This document shows, one piece after another, positions 34,875-43,000 of a stretch of 60,892 bases of DNA. Under the pieces are notes generated by a model. It ran no database searches. It was not told the origin of the DNA and worked only from the letters and a program-made list of their open reading frames with translations. The DNA is from Nesterenkonia salmonea (GTDB lineage: Bacteria > Actinomycetota > Actinomycetes > Actinomycetales > Micrococcaceae), in assembly GCF_005771525.1 (NCBI RefSeq), contig NZ_VAVZ01000020.1, positions 1 through 60,892 on the forward strand, written 5' to 3'. A program made the translations under genes and the position numbers. How positions within the stretch are numbered: the stretch's first letter is position 1; the number at the start of each line of letters is the position of its first letter.

Positions 34875-36056
34875 TTAGGAGCCTTTCAACGTGCTGGGTG
34901 TTGGACGCAGGGTGAACATGGTGCCTTGATGCTCCCCCAGGGCAGGTGGGACGCTGCGATACTGCGGTGCTGCGTTCGAAAGGTGGATCGGGTTTGCCAA
35001 CTGCTGTGACTCACGGCCCGTTGCCGGGTCTGCGATTGTTGTTCGCGGCTCAAGCTTCAAAGTCTCGGCTAACTCAAGGGCTTCGCTGACACTGTTGACT
35101 TTTCCGGCAGGTACTCCTTCTGCGAGAAGTTTCTCCTGCCACCGCGCAGCAGTGTCGTCCAATAACATGGTTTCGATCAGAGTGCGTAGGTCATCGCGTG
35201 AGGCAACGCGGAGCTCGTTGCTGGCGAAACGAGAGTCCTCGAGCAGATCCTCACGTTCCAGGACCCGCAGAAGGTCAGCGAACTGGCGGTCGGTTCCCAC
35301 CGCTAGCGCCAGAGTGCCCTCTGCGGTGCGGAACGTTTCATAGGGAGCAATGCTCGGATGGGCGTTGCCCAACCGGCGCGGTGACCTGCCGGTGGCCAGA
35401 GTGGCGGTGCCTTGATTGACCAGTGCGGCGACCACAGAGGAAAGGAGGTTGACCTGCACCTCTTGACCCATCCCCGTGGCATCTCGAACTCGCAGTGCCA
35501 GCAGAATGCCAGCCAAGGCGTTTTGCCCGGTGAGAACATCCACCAGGGCGACACCCACCTTGCTCGGGTCTGAGTCGGCCTGACCTGTGATGCTCATCAG
35601 GCCACCCAGCGCCTGCACCAAGAGGTCGTATCCGGGCATATCCTCCCCGGACCCGGGACCGAAGCCAGAGATCGAACAGTACACAATATGGGGATGGTCC
35701 TTCGTTAAGGTCTCATAATCGAGTCCAAATTTTGCCATGACGCCGGGTCGAAAATTCTCAACGACGACGTCGCAGTCAGCGATCAGATCCCGAGCGTAGG
35801 TCAATCCTTCCGGTGTCTTCAGGTCTGCCACGACCGACCGCTTGTTCCTGTTGACGCTGGAGAAATATGTGCCGGTCCCATCCGCATCCACCGGTGGGAC
35901 CCAGGAGCGTGTGTCATCGCCACTGGGACTTTCAATTTTGATGACCTCGGCACCGAAGTCTGCAAGCTGCATAGTGCACAGAGGGCCAGCGAGAACCCGA
36001 GAAAAGTCAGCGACTCGGACGCCCTCCAGTGGCCCCGAACTCACGGAATGCGACAT
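34875..36056 (-). CDS. CaiB/BaiF-type (class III) CoA-transferase
   Basis: A 393-residue CoA-transferase. Residues VLAGPLCTMQLADFGAEVIKIE and NRNKRSVVADLK are conserved, and catalytic Asp144 lies in GYDLLVQALGG. I chose the ATG at 36056, which has GAGGAGG upstream; the longer open frame extends 65 codons and is not homologous. Paired with gcdH in one transcript, it is probably a succinyl-CoA:glutarate CoA-transferase, giving the substrate for the dehydrogenase. Specificity within the family is inferred from context. Confidence 0.87.
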   Translation of the reverse strand: MSHSVSSGPLEGVRVADFSRVLAGPLCTMQLADFGAEVIKIESPSGDDTRSWVPPVDADGTGTYFSSVNRNKRSVVADLKTPEGLTYARDLIADCDVVVENFRPGVMAKFGLDYETLTKDHPHIVYCSISGFGPGSGEDMPGYDLLVQALGGLMSITGQADSDPSKVGVALVDVLTGQNALAGILLALRVRDATGMGQEVQVNLLSSVVAALVNQGTATLATGRSPRRLGNAHPSIAPYETFRTAEGTLALAVGTDRQFADLLRVLEREDLLEDSRFASNELRVASRDDLRTLIETMLLDDTAARWQEKLLAEGVPAGKVNSVSEALELAETLKLEPRTTIADPATGRESQQLANPIHLSNAAPQYRSVPPALGEHQGTMFTLRPTPSTLKGS

Positions 36057-36171
36057 CGCATGGCCTCCTCGCCATTGTGGCATGTTGCATGCAACTGTAT
36101 CGGGCAAGGCCGAGGTTGTAAACGTCTGACCTCGGAGGCTGGCGGGATGGGTGTGGGGGACGGGGTGAGTG

Positions 36172-36900
36172 CTACTGGCAGTGTCTGCTGAGCTGATCAA
36201 TCTTGAGGAGATACTCATCAGCAGAAAGCCCCGGGGTATGGGCGCTGACACCGGTGATCAGCAGTTTCGCTGTTCTGGTGACGTGTGCGCGCACGGCGAG
36301 AGCGACTGCCTCGCAGTCGCGGCGGAGAAGCGCATCGATAATCTCGCGACGGTCATCGGCCAAGTCCTGTCCGCTCCGGGTATTGGGAATCGTGACAAGA
36401 CCCCGCGTCAGAACCAGGTTGCGCAGTTCACGGTCCAAGTCCGTCAGTCTGGGATTGCCCGCCAGACCCAGCAGAAACAGGTGGAAATCCTTATCCGCTT
36501 GCAGAGTTCGAGGGCCGTCTCCGGCAGCGGCCGCATCAAGAATTCTGCCGTGGAGGACCTGGATGTGGCGCAGGTCTTCATCAGTGGCAGCTTCCGCGCC
36601 CCGGGCGGCTGCCGGCGGTTCCAAGATGATGCGGATTTGGAAGATCTGCACTATTTCATCCAGGGACATTTGGATGACCCTGACTCCCCGGTTCTTCTCA
36701 ATCCGGACAATGCCCTCCTTCTCCAGCAATTGGAGTGCCTCGCGGACGGGAGTGCGTGAGACGCCGAGTCGCTGGGAAAGGCCGATTGCCGAGTAGTGTT
36801 CTCCGGGACGCATTTCCCCTGAAGTGATCGCAGCTCGCAGCATGTCTGTGACCTGGTTGGTGAGGGAGGCACCCGTGGTCACTGGTTGCATGCTACTCAT
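36172..36900 (-). CDS. GntR-family regulator, FadR/FCD type
   Basis: A 242-residue regulator with an N-terminal winged helix (TNQVTDMLRAAITSGEMRPGE, LGVSRTPVREALQLLEKEGIVR) and a helical FCD effector domain with RIILEPPAAARGAE and a DKDFHLFLLGLAGN metal/ligand region. It sits between the glutarate catabolic genes and the permease and probably governs that cluster. The plus strand also shows long open frames over this gene, but they are shadows. Confidence 0.9.
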   Translation of the reverse strand: MSSMQPVTTGASLTNQVTDMLRAAITSGEMRPGEHYSAIGLSQRLGVSRTPVREALQLLEKEGIVRIEKNRGVRVIQMSLDEIVQIFQIRIILEPPAAARGAEAATDEDLRHIQVLHGRILDAAAAGDGPRTLQADKDFHLFLLGLAGNPRLTDLDRELRNLVLTRGLVTIPNTRSGQDLADDRREIIDALLRRDCEAVALAVRAHVTRTAKLLITGVSAHTPGLSADEYLLKIDQLSRHCQ

Positions 36901-37105
36901 GGTGAAAGTCTACGGGGAGCCTGAGTAGCTCCAGGTGAGGCGATGGCGGGTTGCCGCCTTCATTATGTGTAGTATGCGTCACAAGAGGCGAGTCGGCCGT
37001 CTACGATGCGCCTCATCTTGAGCGCACACTGATCTGAAGCGCTCTTGCCTGACCGTTGTATTCTCCGCAGGACCTCTCCCACGTTGCACTCAGAAGGGAC
37101 CACCA

Positions 37106-38581
37106 ATGTCTCAATCACTCTCAGGGCACACCCCGCCCCAGGAGGGCCGCTTCAAGCGCTCTCTTGGATGGCTGGAAATCCTGTTTATCGGATTCGGGGC
37201 CATGATTGGCTTCGGCTGGGTGACGCTGACCAGCGGTTGGCTCATCGGCGCAGGCACCATGGGCACTGTGGTCGCATTCATCATTGGGGCTGCCATTATG
37301 GCGTTGGTTGGGCTGGTCTACGCCGAGTTGGTCTCAGCGATGCCACTTGCCGGGGGAGAGCACAATTACCTCCTCCGGGGTCTCGACCCGCGTCTCGCCT
37401 TCATCGGGTCATGGGGAATCGTCGGTGGGTAGATTGCGGTGGTCGCTTTCGAAGCGGTCGCGATCCCCAGAACCATCGCCTACATCATTCCTCAAGTGAA
37501 TTCGATACCGTTGTGGACGGTCGCTGGTTTTGAGGTGAACTTGGTGTGGGCGCTTATCGGCGTCGTCACCGGAATCCTGCTCACTGCGTTGAACATCAAA
37601 GGAATCAAGCAGGCCAGCTTCTTCCAGACATCTGTCGTCAGCTTCGTCGTGACGATGGCTTTGGCGCTGATTGTGTTAGCGCTGTTCAACGGTGAGCCCC
37701 AGCATGCGGAGCCGCTCTTCACCGGAGGCACGGCAGGAATCATCGCAGTGCTGGTCGTGGTGCCTTTCCTCTTCGTCGGCTTTGATGTCATTCCGCAGTC
37801 TGCGGAAGAGGTCAAGGTGTCTCCACGGAAAATCGGTATTCTCGTGGTCTTATCAGTCTGTATCGCTGCAGCCTTCTACATAGCGATCGTGCTCACCACC
37901 TCCGTTGCTTTGCCGGCATCAGAAATGGGCGACTTCGATTTGGCGACCGCTGATGCCATGGGTGCCTTGGCGGGCAACGCGTTCTGGAGCAACGTCGTAG
38001 TGGCCGGAGGCCTGGCGGGCCTGCTGACCTCATGGAATGCCTTCATCATCGGCGCCTCCCGCCTCATCTGGGCGATGGCCAACTCCGGGATGCTGCCGCG
38101 CTGGTTTGCGAAGCTTCACCCTAAGCACAGGACGCCCATCAATGCCCTGCTCTTCATTGGTGGGATCTCTGTGGTCGCCCCGTTCTTCGGGGAAGTCATG
38201 ATGGTCTGGCTGGTGGACTCCGGGTCTCCATCAATCATCATCACCTACATCTTGGTCTCAGTGGTCTTCCTGGTTCTGCGCCGCCGCGAACCGGATATGC
38301 CACGGCCCATGCGGGTCGGCGGGCAGACCGGAAACATTGGTGGCACCGTAGTTGGGGTTCTGGCTCTGGTGACCACCGCCGCGATGTTCCTGCTGTACCT
38401 GCCTGGGATGCCTGCTGGCCTGACTTTCCAGCCCTACATCATGTTTGGAGCCTGGTGGCTGCTGGGTCTGATCTTCGTGCTGCGTATCCCAGGAGGAATC
38501 CAACCCGGACCGCAGGCCGAGCATGATTTGCTCACAAAGCTTGCCTCTCAGAAACGCGCACCGAAGCCCGTCAGGGACTAA
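37106..38581 (+). pseudogene. APC-family amino-acid permease, interrupted by in-frame TAG
   Basis: The full-length frame is 491 sense codons plus a terminal stop, broken only by TAG at 37430-37432 (codon 109). Before it: GWLEILFIGFGAMIGFGWV, typical APC helix 1, and AMPLAGGEHNYLLRGL. After it the same frame resumes immediately as IAVVAFEAVAIPRTIAYIIPQ and runs on through all remaining helices. An aromatic residue (Tyr or Trp) is expected at the position, so a single substitution explains it. The rest is intact, which suggests a recent mutation or a decoding event. The AGAAGGGACC ribosome site before the ATG is good. It would import an amine or amino acid for the adjacent catabolic block. Confidence 0.8.
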
Positions 38582-38903
38582 CCTGCATCTCTCCCATCTC
38601 GTCCCATCCATCACCCTCTACCTGGCGTGAAATGATCTTGGGCGTCGCCACCAGGGCTTGATGCATGGGGCTCCCCTTCGCAGTGGCCCTCTGGAAATGT
38701 TCAGAGTTTACGTGGGGAGCCGCGCCGTCGTCGTCAAAAGCTTCGACCAAGACGTACTCGTGAGGGTTATCAAGGCTGCGTGACCATTCGAACCACTTAT
38801 TGCCTGGTTCCGCGCGGGTGGCCTCGGTGAAATCGCGGGTGATCTCCGGCCATTGGTCCGCGAGCTCTGGTTTGACGTGAAACTTCACAACGATGAGGAT
38901 CAT
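38571..38903 (-). CDS. Antibiotic biosynthesis monooxygenase-family (putative quinol monooxygenase)
   Basis: A 110-residue dimeric ferredoxin-like protein of the ABM family. The MILIVVKFHVKPELADQWPEI start, GNKWFEWSRSLDNPHEYVLVEAFDD core and HVNSEHFQRAT follow the family order. Members oxidise quinols or are heme/quinone-binding with no cofactor. It converges on the broken permease with 11 bases overlapping. A second, decayed ABM gene lies at 53.2 kb. Confidence 0.82.
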   Translation of the reverse strand: MILIVVKFHVKPELADQWPEITRDFTEATRAEPGNKWFEWSRSLDNPHEYVLVEAFDDDGAAPHVNSEHFQRATAKGSPMHQALVATPKIISRQVEGDGWDEMGEMQVSP

Positions 38904-38955
38904 GTTCTTTCTTCCTTTCCGGTGGTGCTGGGTCTACGGCGTGCTGAGCTGAATC

Positions 38956-39741
38956 TCAAGAAAACTGCATCCCTCCATCAACCAACATGGTCTGCCCGGT
39001 GATGTAGTCGGAGTCCTCGGAGGCCAAGAAGGACACAAGGCTGGCGACGTCCTCGGGAACGGACACCCGGCCCAGGAGGATGTCCCCGGCGTACTTCTTG
39101 ATCGCCTCACCTTTTTGCAGGCCCTCCGATTCGGCGAGTTTCTCATCGATGAGGTCCCACATGGCCGTCCCGACAATCCCTGGGCCATAGGCATTGACGG
39201 TAATGCCGTATTTGGCCCACTCCATGGCAGCTGCTTGGGTCAGCCCCCGCACGGCCCACTTACTGGCCGAATAAGGGGAGAGCAGGGCAAAAGGGCGGAA
39301 AGCCACGATGGATGCGGCGCCGATGATTTTGCCGCCTGAATCCTGTTCCATCATCTGGCGGGCTGCGGCACGGTAGGAGTGGAAGACGCCGGTGACGTTG
39401 ACGTTCATCATCTTGTGGAAGTCTTCTGTGGTGTAGTCGAGCAGCGGTTGAACCTGGGCGATTCCCGCGTTGGCGACAAACACGTCAAGTGACCCGCCGG
39501 CATCAACTGCTGTCCGGACCAGCGCCTCAACGGACGGTTCCTCGGTGACATCGACCTCGGCAGTACTGGCATGTCCTCCTGCGCCGGTGATGGTCTCGAC
39601 AGTCTCTTCTGATGCTTCCTGCATATGCGGCAGGTCCGCGACCACGACGTGCAGCCCGTCCCGTCCCAGTCTTTCGGCGATCCCGCGCCCGATCCCACGG
39701 CCGGCCCCCGTCACGACGGCGACTCTGTGTTGTGCGCTCAT
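38956..39741 (-). CDS. SDR-family diacetyl/acetoin-type reductase
   Basis: A 261-residue short-chain dehydrogenase. [13 protein letters not shown] at 11-23 binds NAD, NAG at 91-93, Ser144 and the pair Tyr157/Lys161 (YSASK) form the active site, and [17 protein letters not shown] with GEAIKKYAG closely matches acetoin/diacetyl reductases (BudC). It reduces diacetyl to acetoin or oxidises butanediol. It lies downstream of the IclR-family gene on the same strand with a 96-base gap. Confidence 0.84.
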   Translation of the reverse strand: MSAQHRVAVVTGAGRGIGRGIAERLGRDGLHVVVADLPHMQEASEETVETITGAGGHASTAEVDVTEEPSVEALVRTAVDAGGSLDVFVANAGIAQVQPLLDYTTEDFHKMMNVNVTGVFHSYRAAARQMMEQDSGGKIIGAASIVAFRPFALLSPYSASKWAVRGLTQAAAMEWAKYGITVNAYGPGIVGTAMWDLIDEKLAESEGLQKGEAIKKYAGDILLGRVSVPEDVASLVSFLASEDSDYITGQTMLVDGGMQFS

Positions 39742-39837
39742 GATGCGTGCTCCTTGACTCTAGAAGGTGAGCACAGTCTGTGACGCAACTAACACAGATA
39801 CCTAGTCGCTTTCTCGTTCTATGAGAATTGGCGGTGC

Positions 39838-40590
39838 TTAGCCTGCGCGCATGTACCGGCTGCACTGGCCGGCGTACTCGCGCAAAGCAGACTCAATCCG
39901 CGCCTCCAGACCTGTGACTTTGCGCGAGGGCATGCTCACCGCCAAGGCACCCACGCACATCCCACTGCCATTGCGCACAGGTGCCGCCGCGCAGGTGGTG
40001 CGGGGCAGAAACTCCTCATGTTCCCATGCGATTCCGCGGGTTGAGACCTCATCGAGGTGATCACTCAGTACGTCCTGGCGCGCGATGGTGTGTGGCGTCA
40101 GAATCGGCATCCCGCGGGCCTCGAGGTAGGAGCCCCGCTGCTCCGCCGTCATCCCCGAAAGCAGGATCTTGCCGAATGCCGTGGCATGGGCGGCCTCATG
40201 GAATCCGAACCGCAAGGGCCGCAATCGGGGGTGTTGATCACAATCGGAGAGGTAGGTGAGCACGATGTCCGCACCTCGATAAACGGCAAAGTACGACGCC
40301 GCCTGCAGGGTTCGGTGCAGCTCGGCTGTTGCTTGCCGGATGGGGGAGGGAGCCAATAGTCGCTGCCGGAAGGACAGTCCGAGGTCGAAGCACTTGGGAC
40401 CCAACTCAAAACGCCCATCATCTTTGAGGTGCACCAGGTACTGATTCGCTACGAGGTCATTGAGCAGTCGGTAGACGCTGGGCAGGGGTATCTCAAGTTG
40501 TTGAGCAACCTCCTTGGCTGTGGTGCTTCCTGAGGCAGCCACGGCCTCCAGGACAGCGAAAGTCCTGTGGATGACAGAAGTCGTAGCCAT
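39838..40590 (-). CDS. IclR-family transcriptional regulator
   Basis: A 250-residue regulator. The N-terminal winged helix shows TFAVLEAVAASGSTTAKEVAQQLEIPLPSVYRLLNDL, and the C-terminal GAF-like effector domain has HEAAHATAFGKILLSG and VRNGSGMCVGALAVSMP. The ending WEHEEFLPRTTCAAAPVR is typical. It is divergent from the gluconate-dehydrogenase-like operon and probably controls it or the SDR gene. The 204-base gap holds no gene; a dyad was not found. Confidence 0.9.
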   Translation of the reverse strand: MATTSVIHRTFAVLEAVAASGSTTAKEVAQQLEIPLPSVYRLLNDLVANQYLVHLKDDGRFELGPKCFDLGLSFRQRLLAPSPIRQATAELHRTLQAASYFAVYRGADIVLTYLSDCDQHPRLRPLRFGFHEAAHATAFGKILLSGMTAEQRGSYLEARGMPILTPHTIARQDVLSDHLDEVSTRGIAWEHEEFLPRTTCAAAPVRNGSGMCVGALAVSMPSRKVTGLEARIESALREYAGQCSRYMRAG

Positions 40591-40794
40591 TGGGGTCTCC
40601 TCTCGGGGGCGGCTCAGAGAGTGCCTGCGGCATGCGTTCTCATGGGGCGAGAATACTCCTGTCTATCAGTGTCGCAGATCACATACCGTCGAGGAGCGGT
40701 CAATGGATGATCGCGCGGCAAGGCTCCGTCATCACCATTTCGCGATGGTCGTGGCAGAGCTGCCGGAGAGGTTAACCTGCCGAAGGAGCACCCG

Positions 40795-41376
40795 ATGGTT
40801 TTCCCCGCCAAGTACCCTTCACTCAATGCCACCGAAATGACGGAAGAAGCCCGTCAAACCTTGATCCGAGTGTTGCGTGTGGCGTTCCCCCATGAGTCCG
40901 TTCCTGATGGGCCCTACGAACGAACAGCTGACACCATCCTCACTGAGGCGCAGAACGAAACCTGGTTCCGGGTGGCGCTGACTCAGGGACTCTTGTCCTT
41001 GAACCAGATGGCCGACGGCGATTTCCGCACCCTCGATGACGAGTCTGCGCTGAAGGTCCTGCGCCGCGTGGAGGGCACCGAGTTCTTCGGTTTCGTCCGC
41101 CGCACCGCAGTGCTGAATCTCTACGACGATGCCGATGTGTGGGAAGCCCTCGGCTATGAAGGTCCGTCATTCGAACACGGCGGTTACATCAACCGAGGTT
41201 TCAACGACCTCGACTGGCTGCCCGACCCGCGCGTCGAATTCCCCGTCGGAGAGACCATGCCGGAGATGGCTCAGGGAGCGGCTGGCGTGCCCCGTCCAGT
41301 CGCTGAGGGACACACAACTGACAGCACGAATCAGCCGGGTGCCACAAGCTCGGATATGGAAGAGGTGAAGAAGTGA
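40795..41376 (+). CDS. Gluconate 2-dehydrogenase subunit-3-like protein
   Basis: A 193-residue protein resembling the small subunit of membrane gluconate dehydrogenases: TLIRVLRVAFPHESVPDGPYERTADTI, LLSLNQMADGDF, and FFGFVRRTAVLNLYDDADVWEALGYEG. Usual relatives carry a twin-arginine signal; this one starts directly with MVFPAKYPSLN, so it is predicted cytoplasmic. AAGGAGC precedes the ATG. Its TGA overlaps the next ATG (TGATG), so it pairs with the GMC flavoprotein. Confidence 0.83.
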   Translation: MVFPAKYPSLNATEMTEEARQTLIRVLRVAFPHESVPDGPYERTADTILTEAQNETWFRVALTQGLLSLNQMADGDFRTLDDESALKVLRRVEGTEFFGFVRRTAVLNLYDDADVWEALGYEGPSFEHGGYINRGFNDLDWLPDPRVEFPVGETMPEMAQGAAGVPRPVAEGHTTDSTNQPGATSSDMEEVKK

Positions 41377-42986
41377 TGACGTCCGCCCCTGAGAACGGCA
41401 CACCCGGGAAGAGTGTCACCAGCCAGAGCATCGATCAGGACGAGGACGCCGTCGTCATCATTGGTTCCGGGGCTGGTGGAGGAACACTGGCCTATGAGCT
41501 CACCGCCAAGGGCATTCCCGTTGTGGTGCTTGAGGCCGGACCGTACCTCACCCATGACGACTACGTGAACAACGAGTGGGAGTCCTTCAACCAGATGGCG
41601 TGGCTGGATCCCCGCACCACCTCCGGGTCCTGGCGTGTGGCTCGCGATTTCCCCAACCTCCCGGCATGGATCGTCAAAGCAGTCGGCGGCACCACCACCC
41701 ACTGGTCCGGAGCCACCCCACGCTTCAAAGAACACGAGTTCAAAACTCGCAGTGTCTACGGCAGGGTCGACGACGCCAACCTTCTGGACTGGCCCATCGG
41801 CCTAGAAGACCTAGCCCCCTACTACGACCGGGCAGAGAAAGCGATGGGCTCCACGCACGTCCACGGCCGACCGCCGCTTCCGGCGAACAACAACTACAAA
41901 GTCTTCGCCAATGGGGCCGAACGGGCCGGCTATAAGTTCTACGCCACCGGCCCCTACGCCACCAACGCCGAGGAGTACGACGGGCGTCCGGCCTCCATCC
42001 AAGACGGCTTCAACTTTCAGGGCGACAAGAACCGCTCAAAGTGGTCCATCTTGGTCCGTGAGATGCCTCGAGCTGAAGCGACCGGGCTGTTGGACCTGCG
42101 GCCGGACTCCCAGGCTGTGCAGATCACCCATGATGCAGAAGGCAGGGCCGACGCCGTCCTCTACCTCGATAAGGAGGGCAACCTGCACCGGCAGGCAGCG
42201 AAAGTTGTCTGTGTGGCAGCGAACTCGATCGAAACTCCACGGCTGCTGCTCCTCTCTGCGACGCCGAGATTCCCAGACGGCCTGGCCAACTCCTCCGGTC
42301 AGGTAGGTCGGAACTACATGCGCCACCTGACCGGCACCGTCTGGGGTCACTTCGACAAACCTGTCCGGATGTACCGCGGAGAGACCATGGCGGGCCTCAT
42401 CGGCGACGAATCGCTCCATGATCCTGACCGCGGCTTCGCCGGAGGCTACTACCTGGAGACCATCTCCCTAGGGCCGGCCTTCATGGCGGCGTTCGTGGAG
42501 CCAGGTGCCTGGGGTCCCGACTTCACTAAGCTGCTCGACGCCTACACCAATTCGGCCGGTATGTGGATAGTCGGTGAAGACATGCCGCAGGAATCCAACC
42601 GCGTCACACTGAACACCACAGTGAAGGACGTCAACGGGCTTCCGGTGCCCAATGTCCACTACGACGATCACCCCAATGACGTCGCCATGCGCGAACATGC
42701 CTACACCGCCGGGGAGAAGGTGTACGGTGCGGTGGGAGCGCAGTCCACACACCGCACTCCGCCCTACCCCTCGACCCACAACCTCGGCACGGCGCGGATG
42801 AGCGAACGCCGCGAGGATGGTGTGGTGGACCGCTGGGGGCGTGCCCACGATGTGAGGAACCTGTTTGTCTCGGACGGATCGGCCTTCACCAGTGGAGCGG
42901 CAGCGAACCCCACACTGACGATCGTGGCGCTGGCCATTCGGCAGGCCGACTACATCGCCGAAGAGCTCAAAGCCCAACGGATCTGA
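41376..42986 (+). CDS. GMC-family oxidoreductase
   Basis: A 536-residue flavoprotein. The FAD motif IGSGAGGGTLAYELTAKG lies near residue 30, VGGTTTHWSGATPRF follows, and the closing NLGTARMSERR and SAFTSGAAANPTLTIVALA contain the conserved catalytic region. It has no signal peptide, matching its cytoplasmic partner. Together the pair resembles a gluconate or sugar-acid dehydrogenase without the cytochrome subunit. It is coupled at the start codon to the subunit-3-like gene and 14 bases before the FAD/Fe-S gene. The GTG at 41373 is an alternative start. Confidence 0.9.
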   Translation: MTSAPENGTPGKSVTSQSIDQDEDAVVIIGSGAGGGTLAYELTAKGIPVVVLEAGPYLTHDDYVNNEWESFNQMAWLDPRTTSGSWRVARDFPNLPAWIVKAVGGTTTHWSGATPRFKEHEFKTRSVYGRVDDANLLDWPIGLEDLAPYYDRAEKAMGSTHVHGRPPLPANNNYKVFANGAERAGYKFYATGPYATNAEEYDGRPASIQDGFNFQGDKNRSKWSILVREMPRAEATGLLDLRPDSQAVQITHDAEGRADAVLYLDKEGNLHRQAAKVVCVAANSIETPRLLLLSATPRFPDGLANSSGQVGRNYMRHLTGTVWGHFDKPVRMYRGETMAGLIGDESLHDPDRGFAGGYYLETISLGPAFMAAFVEPGAWGPDFTKLLDAYTNSAGMWIVGEDMPQESNRVTLNTTVKDVNGLPVPNVHYDDHPNDVAMREHAYTAGEKVYGAVGAQSTHRTPPYPSTHNLGTARMSERREDGVVDRWGRAHDVRNLFVSDGSAFTSGAAANPTLTIVALAIRQADYIAEELKAQRI

Positions 42987-43000
42987 TCCCGGACAATCAC

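Noticed and set aside
36169-36759. Long open frames on the plus strand over the GntR gene
   Set aside because: They lack ribosome sites and domains, and the minus-strand GntR protein has clear family motifs.
299-37432. UAG recoding (pyrrolysine or wholesale amber reassignment)
   Set aside because: Several intact genes in this window end in TAG, no pyl genes are seen, and single point mutations explain both cases.
40591-40794. Possible small gene or operator in the IclR / gluconate-operon gap
   Set aside because: No convincing ORF with ribosome site and no strong dyad found by eye.
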